Below, in pieces: positions 1-12,371 of a stretch of DNA of 64,000 bases; the stretch's first letter is position 1, and each line of letters starts with the position of its first letter. A model generated the notes under the pieces. It saw nothing but the letters and a program-made list of their open reading frames with translations, did no database searches and was not told the DNA's origin. The stretch lies in NCBI GenBank assembly GCA_937625935.1, contig OW569369.1, positions 186,001 through 250,000 on the forward strand. Reading direction: 5' to 3'. The position numbers were made by a program, and so were the translations under genes. The stretch comes from Tetramitus jugosus. Taxonomy: Eukaryota; Heterolobosea; Eutetramitea; Acrasida; Vahlkampfiidae.

Positions 1-600
1 AGACTGCTCTTTTTGATCTCTAACTTGATATCACTCTCCTTGTCATCATCACCACCATCCGTTGTCAAATAAAAAGTGTGCAGCGTTCTCTGATCCAATC
101 CTGTTTCATTACAGAAAAAGCTTTGCTGAACAGCAATGGAGCTATTGTGGATCAATCCTCCATATTGCCTGAACAAGTCACGATTGAGGATGGAGACTTG
201 CAGTATAGTGCTACTGTTCTTACTGTTCCATATATCAGATGGTTTGATGCTTGCCTTCACTGTTCACCAGTCATGCAGGACACGTTTACAAAAAGTTAAA
301 ATTAGAAAAATGGCGCGCCAATGAAAAACGAAAAAGACAGTGATCAAACAAAAGCTTACAATCGAGAGAGACGTGAGGTTCTTCACGACTCAAAAACCTT
401 TTGAAAATTCGACGGAATGGGAATTCTTCCCTTGTAAAAATTCCGCTATTGTACTGGTAGAGGATGGCAAAGTCAGAAGCCTTCTTTTCAAAATTTTGAT
501 CATCAAAAGAGATCACTTTGCAGTTGATCAGACTGAACAGGGCACATAATATCAGTAGAGAAACAAGGAATATCCTTGTTTTTGATGTGTGTTGCATCAT
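1..600 (-). CDS. Partial secretory or membrane protein (2 exons seen, 3' end outside window)
   Basis: The gene runs off the left edge. Exon 1 (600 down to 360) starts with two adjacent ATGs and a clear signal peptide (residues about 8-26, hydrophobic, ending near INC). The intron is 260-359 (donor GTAAGC, acceptor GAACAG). Exon 2 (259 to 1) stays in frame only with this splice; unspliced, the frame stops at 286. The visible product, about 165 residues, has no transmembrane segment after the signal peptide and carries possible N-glycosylation sites (NSS, NET). An acidic DDD stretch lies near the window edge. The family is not recognised. The organisation would fit the luminal N-terminus of a larger membrane protein, but nothing in view proves that. 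The longer frame up to 771 adds a non-conserved leader ahead of the signal peptide and was not used. Confidence 0.6.
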
Positions 601-776
601 CTGTTGAGTTTGTTTTTTGTTGTGTTTTATTTTGGATTTTCTGCCCAGAAAGCATTGAACGTTCAAATAACAGTTATTTTTGGTGTTGCGTGTTGGAAGG
701 GGAAATACTGGAGGCAAGCAGTGCGTTGGAGGAAGGAGTTGCAAGTTTACGGAAATTGCTTTCGAAAACACAACTC

Positions 777-2015
777 TCAGAGAAGGAGAGTCTCAGGTGA
801 GCCACCCATGCGAATAATGAGGAACTGAAGCAGTAGGTCCGGTGTCATTACCTTGGCTCTCAGTTTGTCTTGTGCATTGTCCAATTTAGATGGTGTAATG
901 CGCTCTAGCAACCATACCAAGTCAGAGCGACTTACTGTTCGATGGTTGCAGGTCACTTGCTCATCCGACAATTCATATCCTTGCCAAGTGAAGAGCACCT
1001 TTCGTTCTGACCCCTCAGAGTACTCGATATCAATGTACAACTCGGCATTCATCTCACTGATAACACCGCTGCGATCAGTAGTAGAGTGCTTACTTGCCCT
1101 GTTCTGTTCAAACTCATATTTTACATTGACATACAGCACAGAACTGTACTTTCGCTTGTCTTTTGGAATATATCTGCGCGTTGTGGACTGCTCAACCAAA
1201 TAAATCTGACTGAGGTAGAATCTTGCCTCAGAGTTAATCTCGGTGCACAGTTCTGACTCATCACGATGATAGCGTGTCATGTACAAACTCGGTTTCATGA
1301 ACCGCTCCACCGATTCACCAAACAGGTACTCGTCTTCGGAAGCAAGCAACATCTTGAGCCACGTATCAAAATAATTGTCATCTGCCTTGTGCAGCTCTCT
1401 GTTTGTCCATTCAATCATTTCCTTGAGAAACAGTGGATTCGGATAATGGCGATACCTCTTCATCAAATATTCCATCTTGTCCAATCGATACTTTGAACCG
1501 AGTTCCAATTCCTTTCGTTCCTTGTAATAAGTCTTCCAACTCGTCAGACACTGCTTATTGATAATGTTGCTCCGTTCCTGAGCCAACTGAAGATCCTTTT
1601 TTTGCTTTCGTTCCTTGTTCTTGACTTGGTCGTCATTGTCATCATCACCACTGTCCGTATTCGTATCTGTATCACTGTCCGTTTCATCATCATCATCACT
1701 GTCATCATCTTCATCATCATCATCATGATGACTACGACGATGATTAGACGTCAGTGAAATGGGAAAGTGCCAATTGAGATTGTACTTGGACTTTGATATT
1801 TGACTCCAATGAAAGTTTTGAGAACTGAGGAGGAACCATTTCTTGCAGACGAGACTCGCATGACGACAAATGTCTCTCGCATCCAAAAAGGAGAAAATTT
1901 GAAAAATGACAAACAAGTCCTTGGAGAATTGACTGTGGAGTTGATCAACGTGGGCATCAGTTGTTGCCATGTCAACTGATCGAGGTTGATAAACTGCAGC
2001 TTGTTCTGATGGCAT
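777..2015 (-). CDS. F-box protein
   Basis: Single-exon gene of 412 aa. Residues about 33-75 carry an F-box pattern (FQIFSFLDARDICRHASLVC, then KKW and a W further on), the Skp1-binding motif of SCF ubiquitin ligases. A strongly acidic low-complexity stretch of Asp/Glu/Ser/Thr follows (about residues 93-133), encoded by ATC/TCA-type repeats near 1640-1730. The C-terminal half (about 150-412) is a long folded-looking region with many aromatic residues and no recognised substrate-binding repeat such as WD40, LRR or kelch. It probably recruits a substrate to an SCF complex; the substrate is unknown. The start is the first ATG of the frame. Its stop lies about 177 bp upstream of the start codon of the next minus-strand gene. 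Confidence 0.75.
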   Translation of the reverse strand: MPSEQAAVYQPRSVDMATTDAHVDQLHSQFSKDLFVIFQIFSFLDARDICRHASLVCKKWFLLSSQNFHWSQISKSKYNLNWHFPISLTSNHRRSHHDDDDEDDDSDDDDETDSDTDTNTDSGDDDNDDQVKNKERKQKKDLQLAQERSNIINKQCLTSWKTYYKERKELELGSKYRLDKMEYLMKRYRHYPNPLFLKEMIEWTNRELHKADDNYFDTWLKMLLASEDEYLFGESVERFMKPSLYMTRYHRDESELCTEINSEARFYLSQIYLVEQSTTRRYIPKDKRKYSSVLYVNVKYEFEQNRASKHSTTDRSGVISEMNAELYIDIEYSEGSERKVLFTWQGYELSDEQVTCNHRTVSRSDLVWLLERITPSKLDNAQDKLRAKVMTPDLLLQFLIIRMGGSPETLLL

Positions 2016-2344
2016 GATATATGTGTACGGCTATAGGCGATTGTTGTTGTCACACAGAGATCAGTTTTTTGGTTCTGGGTGACTTTTTTTCCTGTGGTTC
2101 ATGTCAAACATCATCTGAAAGCAGGTAGCACTTACATCTACAGTAGTTGGGACAATTTTCTGCAGTAAACTAAGTTTTCCTTCCAAAAAGATTTCGCATA
2201 ATCAAAGAGGAAGAAACAATACATTAGATTCCTACCGAACAAGAAAAGGAGTGCTGGGGTCACACTGGGTGAAGGGCCTCAACACTCAATAGCCGGTTCT
2301 CACCAAACACTGCAAAAAGACAATGAAATGAAACACTATGTCGT
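2016..2344. other. Intergenic gap between F-box gene and GCN1
   Basis: About 330 bp with no open frame or RNA gene that I can support. It should contain the promoter of the F-box gene and the 3' end of the GCN1 gene. No structured repeat seen. Confidence 0.5.
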
Positions 2345-5300
2345 TTATTCTTCTTCATCATCGGAGTCTTCCTCACTCAACCGTTTGAACATCTTTGTGC
2401 TGTAATCAACCACGGTCTTCGCCTCCTTATCATCCTTGACAAATTCGCTGGTGGTATATCTCTTCAGGTTGTCACCAGAGCCGAGAATATAGAATAGAGC
2501 ACGTTCGCTTGCGTACTTGTTGCCCTTTTGTTGCATGAGCATTGGAACCCATGAGAACAGTGGCGATACATTAGCGATTCCCTCAAGTCTAAATCTCTTG
2601 GCAATATTCTTCATCAATCCGACAATCTCGGCCTTAATAAACGAGTTGGATGAATCTGTCAAACCAAAGCCAAGAACTTCAATAACACGAGTGGCAATTG
2701 GTTTCTTGAGTGCACTGTCCCATGACTTCTTAACGAACAATACTGCTAATAAAACAGAATAGGCAGCACGAGCAGCATTCAATCTGCTAGAGATATTGTC
2801 GTCAATCAGGGCAATAGCATCTCTGATCTGTTCAGGGGACAAGTTGTCAGAAACTTCGGTTGTGAACATTGCAGACAAGATGGCCAATCTGCTCTCCAAG
2901 GAGTCTTCTTCCTCATCATCAGATACAATATCATTGGCAAACACAGTTTCCAACTCTGTTTGAGACATAGCCTTCATACATTGAACAAGACAGTTGGCAC
3001 CAACACTTCTAATCTTTTCAAGAGTTGGACTGTTTTGGTTGAATGCACCATTCAAAATGGCAACTGATTGTGGAACGACAGTATTTTCACGAACTTCCAA
3101 TAGTGCGAAAATGGTTTGGGTGATAGAGGTCAACATAGTTGGTTTCAATGTTTTAACGACACTGTCAGATAGGATGTTGTGCAAAGCTTGCAACAAAGCA
3201 ATGCAAACACCTGCCATTTGCTGATCGAATTGGATGGAAACTTTGTCGCTCAACTTCAGGAAAGCATTCTTCTTGAGAGTGGTTAGAATTTCTGTGATGA
3301 GACCATCGATTCTTGGATTCATTCCAACTAGTTTACCAAGAGCTGCAGCAGCCTTTGATCGAACAGCTTCATTAGAATCTTGCAAAGCCTTGATAAAAGC
3401 GGACTGCAATGGAGGCAAGAAAGGTTTCAAATTATTGCCACCCTTCTCAAGCATCAAGCTGAGAGATTTCAGGATGGCAGACTTAACTTGCCATGGCAGA
3501 CGGTCACCAACAACGAGGATAAGTGGACCAGTGATAGCTCTCACGAAAGGAGCCAATGACTCTGTTGAAGTCAGCTCAATAATATCACCTAGACCGATTG
3601 CTGCTTGTTCCTTCACTTCAACAGTCTTACCGTATCTCAAACCTTGCAAGAAGACTTCCAACAGAGGCTGCAAGCTATTTGGCACAATGTTGAATCCAGG
3701 CAAGAGATCGACGATACGATTACCTTGGTCATCCTCGGTTTGAGAACGGATGATCTCACGAATAGGAGTGATGTAGTTTGGTAAAATGTCCTTTGTCATC
3801 ACTCTCATCATGCTTGAACAAGCGTGCCAAGCCGTCTTTACAGTCTCTTCTGAAGGATCGTTGAATGATTTCAATATTCCTTCTAACAAAGCAACAGAGT
3901 GCTCCTCTAGGAATTCTTCATCCTCGAGCAGTTGTTGAATCTTCATGTTGTCCTTCTCTCCCGAAGCGAGTGATTCGAAATAAAGTTGGATGACGAGCAA
4001 TGCAGCTCTTCTGACATGAGCTTCATTGCGACCAAGTAATTCAGTCATGGCATCAACAAACACGAACAAGTTATCCGTATTAATAGTTGAAACAGCAGAG
4101 AAAATTGCCAATAGCATAGCGGTGAGCAAGTTGGAGGAAGTCATGCCCTCTTCCTTGTACTTGATTGAATTTGCGTCGAACAATGCTTCACTCTTAATAG
4201 CATCTGCAATGGCTTCAGTGTACACAGTGACAATTGTTGTGAGTTGATTCTGAAGATGATTCTCATTACTGTCGTCAAGGGAGTTACTGATTGAAGCCAA
4301 AGTTCTGGCTTGAGTGATCGTAATTGGTTTCTTGATCAGGGATGGAACAAGTTTAGGCAAAACATGTTGTGCTCTCACCTTGATCAATTGTCTCAAGCCA
4401 GACAAACCAATTTGTTGTTGAGCCTCATGGTTGGATGACAAATCCTTCAACAATTGATTTACAATCTCTTGAACGGCCTTCTGACCCATAACTCTGAACA
4501 ACACATCAAACAATTCGGCAGCAGCATCCTGTACTTCTTCATCTTTGTCACAAACAGCAAGTTTGACTGCAGGTAGAAGCACATTTGTGAATCTTTGCAA
4601 TTGTCTCTCATTGGATGAGTTCAACAATTCCTTCAGACCAATGCATACACCTTGTCTAACTTCTGGATCGTTAGATTTGAGTTGTTCGGTCAACAGTGGA
4701 ATCAAGTCTGATACGACAGTATCACCAAGCTTCATCACCAATTCACCCATGGTGCGACCAGCAATCAATCTTTGCTCCTCAGAACGTCTCAAATGAGAAA
4801 TCAACAAAGAAATTAATGAAGTGTGGACAATACTCTTCAATAATCGAGGAGTATTGACAACCATAGCTCTCCACAAGGTAACAGCCTGAGACTTCACAAC
4901 AGCATGAACATCGTTCTGAAGCATGAACAGGACAGCCAAGATGTGGTCCATAGTTGCCTTACCCAAAACTTGAGTCAATACTCCCAAGTTGATATGAACG
5001 TCAGAGAGCATTTCCTCCTCACCACCATCTGCGACACCCTCTTCTTCTTCCTCCTCTTCCTTGCGGCTTCTGGCAGACTCAGCATTGGCCTTTGCCAAGC
5101 GGCTCAAGAATTCATACATTAACATAACTGAAGCATGTCTTGTTCTCCATTCTTCATTCTCCATACCATCTCGCAATGCAGGGAATAGCAATTCAAGAGA
5201 TGTTGGAGATGTGGTGAACAATTCAACAATAACCTTGCAACTTTGAAGAGCACTATCTCTGACAGACTCTGCCGGGTCGGATAAACCATTAAGGATGACA

Positions 5301-8300
5301 GGCAGACACACTGGCAAAAATTGCTCGAATTTAGTCTTCATCAATGCTGGCAGGTAAATGAAAATTTGCAAATAACCTTCGCGAACATTCTTATGAACCT
5401 CCACTTTGTTGTCAGCTTCTTCAGCGTCTTCAGCTGGTTGGCCACTAATTTGAGACAAGAGATACGGCAAAATTTCTTGCAAGTGCGAAACTCCTTGTGC
5501 GGCGATAATTTCACAAAGAGCTTGAGCTGCACCACCTCTCTCAACAGTAGTCAGCTTGTTATCAGTTCTCTTCAAGGTGTCATGCAACCATGGAACGATA
5601 TCACCCATTTGATCTTGTCCAATGCTCTTGCACAAAGAACCTATGGCCTTTGCGGATGCAGTTCTAACTTGAGGATTTGGATCCATTAAACTATTCTTGA
5701 GTAAAGGAACAACAGTTGGAATGTAGGGCATCAAGTCCTTTGGATCAGTAGTCAATAGAGACATGGATCCAATAATTTGAGCACTCTTTCTCTTGAGCTG
5801 AATGCCTCGCTCCTTCAATCCTCTAAGAAGAATTGGAATCAACAGAGCTAAAGAGGCAACATCAATAGAATGAGTGAAGCGGGTATGGATGAGAGCCTCC
5901 AATACAACATCAGCAAACTTCTCTGGATCTTCAAGAGCATTAATAATGACAGGTACCTGGGAGGTAATTTCAGGATTGGCAACAGCACTTCCGACACGCT
6001 CCAACGCCTTTCTAGCGGCCTCACTCACTTCAGAATGAGCATCGCTGAGGTTGTCAGTAAGTGCTCTCACAACAATCGGCAAGTTGCTTGAAAGTTGACG
6101 AGGAGCACAGTAAGCCATATGACCAAGTAACTGAATATTGGCTCGCTTTTGTCTCCAATTTGAAGCATTGTCGCGTGAAACAGCATCCAAAGTGCTTGGC
6201 AGAATCATACGAACACCGTGACCAGTCATGAAAGCCATGACATGAGTAGCAGCATCATTTGCAGCATCTCTAACATCTTTTCCGTTGTCAGAGAAGCCTT
6301 CAAACACAATGTTTGGAATGACTTCAACAATAAAAGGTTCAAAGAGCTTACCGAAGGTTCTAGCCAAACATTCGTATGCCAACATTACTCCCTCTCGTTG
6401 CTTCTTCTCTGTCTTTGGGGCATTATGAAGTGCAATGTGAAGCTTCTTCAGAACCTTGTAAATGTATGTTACACCAAGACCTCTAACGGCTCCAGCCAGA
6501 CCCCAGGCCATACCTCTACGGTCTCCATAAGTCTTTCCCTTACGCAAACCAGATAGAAGTTTATCCACAATTTCTGAAATGAGGCCCTCATTGGCCTTCG
6601 ACTGACTCATAATCTGGGTAAGAGGTGTGAGGGCTTGACAAACCGATTGTTGAACAGTGTTCGATTGAACATGCAATGTGTGTACCAATCTGTCAATGAC
6701 CTTTGCTAAACGCTCATCTGTTGGAGATAAATATCTAGCAACCGATCCAAGGAACACAACCACACTTCCCACAATATAATCGCTCTTGCCCTTGCTGATC
6801 TTCAAGAAGTTTTCGAACAAGTTAATTAAATGCTCCTTATTTTGTTTGCCGCGATGATCAATGATCGCTAATCCAGCAGAGACAAATTCATCTGATGCTA
6901 CAGAATCATTCAATCCATGTTCGAATATAAAATTGAATACTGGATCAATATGGGTCACAGCATCGACAAAGAATGGGGCGCATTCGATGAGAGCTGCACT
7001 AACACCCCAACAAATGTGTTCGTTCTTGGCACTCTGCTTGGAGTACAGATCAAACAAAACAGAAACTGCATCCACAACTGCAGCAGCTTGCTCAGATGTT
7101 TGGTCTCCAGATTCAACTGATAAGAGCTCAATAGCACCAGCAAGGGCGGCAGCTGCAGTATACTTGACATACTCTGACTCATTGCCCAAAAGACTATAAC
7201 AGTAAGTTCGCAATTTGTCACTTAGAACGACCAGTTGCTTGGAGTCATCAGTCAATAGCATAGACTTAATTCTAGACCAAACCTTCTCAGCGATCGCAAT
7301 ATGTTGCTCAGCTTCGTCGAATTGTGCATAAAAGGTAGCATGCACAAGCAGTGAGTCAGGAGTTAAGACTTGAGCGAGGGCTTCAGAATGTAATCGAACG
7401 TACTCTTCAATTGTCTTCAAACAAGCATTTCTAGCATTCTCTGTCTCGCTGTGGGTCAATCCATTCACGATTGCAGCAATATCAGCATCGGTCTTTGATG
7501 TAACAGACAAAAATGGAGCCATAGACAATAACGCATTGGATGCTTGCTTACCCAAGTGGGGTATGTAGTTCAGAACTTCGTGTACACAAACACAAATGAC
7601 AGCCTCTCTGAGTCTTGGAGTCAAACTATCCAATCCAGCATGAATACTGAGCATAGACATAGCTGTACTCAAGCTACTCGAAGAGAATCTTCTGTCCTTC
7701 GAACCAACAACATTCTTGCGATTTAGAACTGCTTGCAAAAATGGAAGGAGGCATGAGAATGTAGTGGCAGAAACGATATGGCCTTGAAGCGAAAGTCTCA
7801 ACTTTGAGATTACGCTCTCACCAAACTTGAGGTCGCTATCGTTCAATACTCTTGACTCATCTCGTTTTCCTGCAATCAATCTGTAGGTTGCATCCGATAG
7901 CATGCGGGCCAGAGCAGATGAAGTGAGAGCAGATGATGTTGTGTGTTTAAAAACGTGAGAGATACTGAACTGGTACTGAGCCACGTATTGATAAATGGAC
8001 TTCGCTTGCAAAGAGAGTTCTGAGAATGGACATGCAAATAAATCTGTGACGAGAGACATGATCAAATGCCATGCTTGTCCTCTTTGAATATTGGAGTATT
8101 GAGCCTGTCTTAATATGATCATATCAATTGCTCTCAAGCACCACTGGACTGCCAAATAATTAACTTGAATTCTATCCCTAGTTGCGTTCTCCTTTTCCAG
8201 AATTATGTTGGACACCAGCATTTTACGAATATCTTGAATGCTTCTTGGTTCAGACTTAACCTTTGCCTTTTGCTGCTTGAGCAAATCTTTTTGGTGAATA

Positions 8301-11056
8301 TCAGTCTCTTTTTTCATTACATCATCCCATTCTGCGAGAGTCAGAGAATACTTCTTGGATTCATAATCATCCTTACTCTTCAAGAACATTGGATTGTTGG
8401 CAAGCTCCGATTCAACATCATGGTAGCTTGTGCCATCCTTGACCATAAATACAGCAAGATCTTCGTCATCGACTGCAATGAGTTCATTAGAATGCTCTCT
8501 GAGTAAATCGGACAGGGCACCTAGGATCTGTTGTCCAGCAACTTCCTCAGGACTCAACAACTCGTTAAAAGTCTCTTTTTGCTTCATAAATGTTGCTGTT
8601 GTTAAAGCATAAACTGCTGCCTCCCGTATCAAATCGTTCTTACTGATGATCAAGTAATCAATCAGAATTGGAACAATTGCTGAAATATTGTTTTGGAACC
8701 AAGCATCTGTGAAGCCCTGGGTTCTATATTTCACATATTCATCCCACAATTCACTAACATTCTTCCTGGTTCTCTTTTCCGATAATTGGTAAAGCATGAG
8801 AGGATGATGGCAATAAATAAATACCTCAGCTACATCAGCAGCCTTGGATTCCTCGGTAAGTTGAGGAGCTAATACTAAGAATGCAAAAATTAGAGTCTTG
8901 GTGGAGTAACTGTGCTTTGGTTTGGACAACTCCTCCTCTTCTACTTCGACAGAAATATACTTTGAAGATTCAATCTTTTGTTGTTTGTAATCCTCTTCTG
9001 CTTCCTTCAGGACACCAGAGCAGAAACCATTAGAGTAGAGCATATCGACAACCGCTGGAGCAGATGATCTATTCGTTTTGATGGCTCTTGCAAGCTGCTG
9101 TCTGGCATTGCAAGAAACAGTATTGACTAAGATCTTACAGGCTGTAGTCAAGACATCATTTGATTCGTTTGTCTTAAGTGCTAGATTCTTAAAATATTTT
9201 GGATTGAACAAAACTTGTTCAAAAAGACTGGCATAAACAACAAAGTCTTGATCGTTGGTTAACCTTTGTAAATTATCTGCTGTGACCAAATAGGATGCCT
9301 TGCCACTCAATGCACGTTGATAAATATTCAGCTTTGTGGCTTCCTTATCAGCGAGCGAAACATGTTCAGCAAGTCGCAATAAGGAAGATGTGCAATAAAT
9401 AGCGAAAAGTCTATCAGCTAACTTCTTCTCAGAGCCAGCAATAACAGCGCCCAAGTAGTCAACAACCTTCTTAATAATTGGATCATTATTGTTGGCTAAG
9501 CTGCTCGCATGGTTACCGATGCACACAACAATTCGTTTAAACATATGATCTGGCTCGTTGACTGTTCCCTTTCTAGTGCTCAAACAAGCGAAGAGTGCTT
9601 CAAGAATAGGAGATGACAATGCCAATCCATCGGTGTAGAAAAACTGGTTCAAGGTATCAACAACAGATGCCTTTACATCATCAGTTTCAGCACCCTTTAG
9701 TATACTGATCAATAGGTCGACATGTTTCTGTTGTTTTTCTTCAATGTGAGCAAAGCATCTAAATATTGAAATCTTTGCCTCAACATCTAATCCTCCCGAT
9801 CTGAGCAAATTAGTGATGGCGTCAAAGAATTGATTCGATAATTGCGATTTGAATGCTGCGTCTAAAACCAACAATCCTTCGTTACACACACACTTGTCTT
9901 GTGTCTTAAGCATATCAACCACATCTGGAATGACACGATCAGTTGGAGCAACCAAAAAGAATTGAGCAATCATTTTAGAGATCTTGTCCTTTGATCTCTT
10001 GTAAGCCTTTTCCAGAGTATTCAATGTTTCATCGACATTGCCCTTGGCAATGATTGAAAAGGTGGGTACCCATGTAGATTTTCCATCATCTGCAAACTTG
10101 ATGTCTGCTTGTGTCGATTTAAGTATAATCTCATTGACGTATTGGGTCAATTTCTTTGAGAGAAATGAAAAAAAAAACAAGAAAATGGGTATTAGCACCA
10201 ATGATCACACATTACGACAACCAAAAAAAGCAAAACATACATTTTGATCATCAGGAATTTCAGCAAAATTTAAGTGATGAAGAGCACCAGTCATTGCGAA
10301 TGCATTGACATCAGATCGCTCCAAAAATGTTTCAAAAGCGTGCATGTTCACAGTATTACCAAATGCACTGCTCAACATTGAAGCCACTCTCTTGGCACAC
10401 TTGAAAGCATGTGTTTTCTCAAATTTGTTCAAATCATTCATGTGCTGGCAGTATTGCTCAGGGTGCTCAGCATACAATCGAGACAAAATATCGACCAACA
10501 CTTGATACACATTGGTGAGCACTGGAATCGCAGTCGTACTCTTAAAATTACTCAAGAGTGCAGCTACAATGGCACTAGAAATGACTTGAACAAGTGTGGA
10601 TTGAACATGAACATAGCTCAAGAATCCATGGCGATCATAAGATTGAACAAATTTTGCAAAAAGTGATAATCGATGAGCAATATCGGACTCTGATTGTTTC
10701 ATGATTGCCTTTGACGCGATTGTTGCCAAATAGGATTGGAATTTCAAATCAAAACAAACGGACAAAAAACTTGGATTCAACAGAATACTCGTCAAAAAAG
10801 CTTCTGCATCATTCCAATTGTTGCTATTGGTTTGATCAATGCTCTGATCGAGTGATGATTGATTCATCATCCAAGTCTCCATAATTTTCCTTCTCTTCTT
10901 CAATGAGGCTGTTCGAATAAGTAGCTTTCTCACAGTTTTAGGATCAACTGCTTTTTTAGCAAGTGAAGAGATGGGCGGAGTGACAGGAGACACTTCACCC
11001 ATTTCTTCATGTTGTTGTTGTTGTAATGGTTGTTGTTGTTGTTGATCAGCACTCAT
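2345..11056 (-). CDS. GCN1: GCN1 translational activator (2 exons, about 2874 aa)
   Basis: GCN1 binds stalled or collided ribosomes and activates the eIF2-alpha kinase GCN2 during amino-acid starvation. Exon 1 is 11056-10241 (272 codons, with an N-terminal Gln-rich tract). The intron is 10240-10154 (87 nt, GTATGT to CTCAAAG), and exon 2 is 10153-2345. Joining gives DDQN followed by KLTQYV in phase 0. The product is almost entirely HEAT/ARM repeats. The central EF3-like repeat region and the RWD-binding region (which contacts GCN2) are expected from the family; repeats such as MDPNPQVRTASAKAIGSL mark the central part. It ends with an acidic tail (SEEDSDDEEE). Yeast and human proteins are about 2670 aa, so this is slightly long, mainly in acidic or low-complexity inserts such as the EEEEEEEG run. 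No truncation or frameshift seen. Confidence 0.93.
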
Positions 11057-11412
11057 TTTTTTGTTGATTTACAAATGCACGTTTTGTTGGTGATATCAAA
11101 GTATGCCTTGGAAAAAAAACTGGTGTGAGTGGTTTGTTGTTGCTGCGTGTGTGGAAAGCTGTCTTGATTCTTCACACAATTTTTTTGCTTCGTGAAAGCT
11201 ATTGGGCGCATTTGGAGCAGGAACATTCGTCCGACGTCCGACAATCATTTACAATATCAAAACTGCATTGTTCAACGAGATGGGCCCACGGAAAAACCAA
11301 AAATTTATGATCTTGCTGGATGTTCTGTGCTTCGTAAACTGTCATCACCAAAATCTCCCCAACGAACAAGAGAGATAAAAATCAAAAAAAAAGTTCCTGC
11401 CAAAATAAAGCC

Positions 11413-12294
11413 ATGATTCGATCTGTCCAATTGACCAGCATCTTTGCTGCCAAGACTGTTCTTCAACGTCCATCCACTACCAACAACATGATGATTGGTA
11501 TGATGAGCCAACCAACCATTATGCTCAACCGATCATACTCCACCAATGACACTGCCACCAGAGAAGAAGCCCAAAAGATCAAAGCTAAGATCGATATCAA
11601 AAAGCTTGTTGCCGAAAAGGAAAGAAAGATGAGAGTGCGTGAAGAGCAAAGAGAGAAGACTAGAGCTCTCAAGCAAAAGGAAGCTGAGAAGAAGGCTCTT
11701 GAGAAGCAAAAGCAAAAGCTTGCACAAGAAAAACTTAAAAACTTTAAAAAGTTGCAAGATGAGAAGGCAAGAGAAAGAAAGAAGAAGCAAGTGTTGGCTG
11801 ATTTGAAGAGGAAGCAAATGGAAAAATTGAAGGAGAAGTTGAAGCTTCAAAGAGAGAAGGAAGCAAGCAAGGGAATGAGAAAGAAGGATCCAAACAGGCC
11901 AAAGAAGGCCATTTCTGCTAGATTCTGGTTCTTCTCTGATCAATATAACAAGGTTAAGTCAACTATGACCGCTAATGGTCAACCAACAGACTTGGCTTCT
12001 GTCTCTCAAGAATTGCGTCGTCAATTCGATGAATTGAGTGAAGAAGCAAGAGCAAAGTATAACTTGTTGGAGCAGAATGATCGTCAAAGATATCAAAGAG
12101 AAAGAGCTGCCTATGATCAAAAGAAGTTAGAAACAAAGAGACCTCTCAGTGCTTACAACGCATTCTTCAAAGATCAATTCCCAAAAGTTGCAGCTGAGAA
12201 TCCTCAACTCAAATTTGTTGAAATCACAAAGTTGCTTGCTGAAAAGTGGAATTCTGCTGACGAGAGCACCAAGCAAGGTTATAAGACTAACTAA
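11413..12294 (+). CDS. Mitochondrial HMG-box protein (TFAM/Abf2-like)
   Basis: 293 aa. The N-terminus is Arg/Ser-rich and lacks acidic residues for about 45 residues (MIRSVQL through RSYSTND), a typical mitochondrial presequence. A very basic Lys/Arg/Glu coiled coil follows (about 50-155), then two HMG boxes: box 1 from DPNRPKKAISARFWFF (about 155-235) and box 2 from KRPLSAYNAFF (about 243-293). Such proteins package mitochondrial DNA and may aid transcription. Box 2 stops after its second helix (GYKTN, then stop), shorter than a normal box of about 70 residues; no splice donor near the stop suggests a missed exon. Orthology to TFAM or Abf2 is by architecture only. The long coiled coil ahead of the boxes is unusual. 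It lies divergent from GCN1, sharing a 356-bp gap. Confidence 0.8.
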   Translation: MIRSVQLTSIFAAKTVLQRPSTTNNMMIGMMSQPTIMLNRSYSTNDTATREEAQKIKAKIDIKKLVAEKERKMRVREEQREKTRALKQKEAEKKALEKQKQKLAQEKLKNFKKLQDEKARERKKKQVLADLKRKQMEKLKEKLKLQREKEASKGMRKKDPNRPKKAISARFWFFSDQYNKVKSTMTANGQPTDLASVSQELRRQFDELSEEARAKYNLLEQNDRQRYQRERAAYDQKKLETKRPLSAYNAFFKDQFPKVAAENPQLKFVEITKLLAEKWNSADESTKQGYKTN

Positions 12295-12371
12295 AGTGGA
12301 GAATTGTTGCAAGGGCTTCATGCAATAAAAAAGTGTGTACAAAACAAAGTGATAACTAAAATTTTAATGTA

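Noticed and set aside
1-600. Thioredoxin/PDI domain in the first gene
   Set aside because: The opening after the signal peptide looks vaguely thioredoxin-like, but no CxxC active site appears before the intron or after it.
3234-3743. 169-codon plus-strand frame inside GCN1
   Set aside because: Shadow of the conserved GCN1 coding strand.
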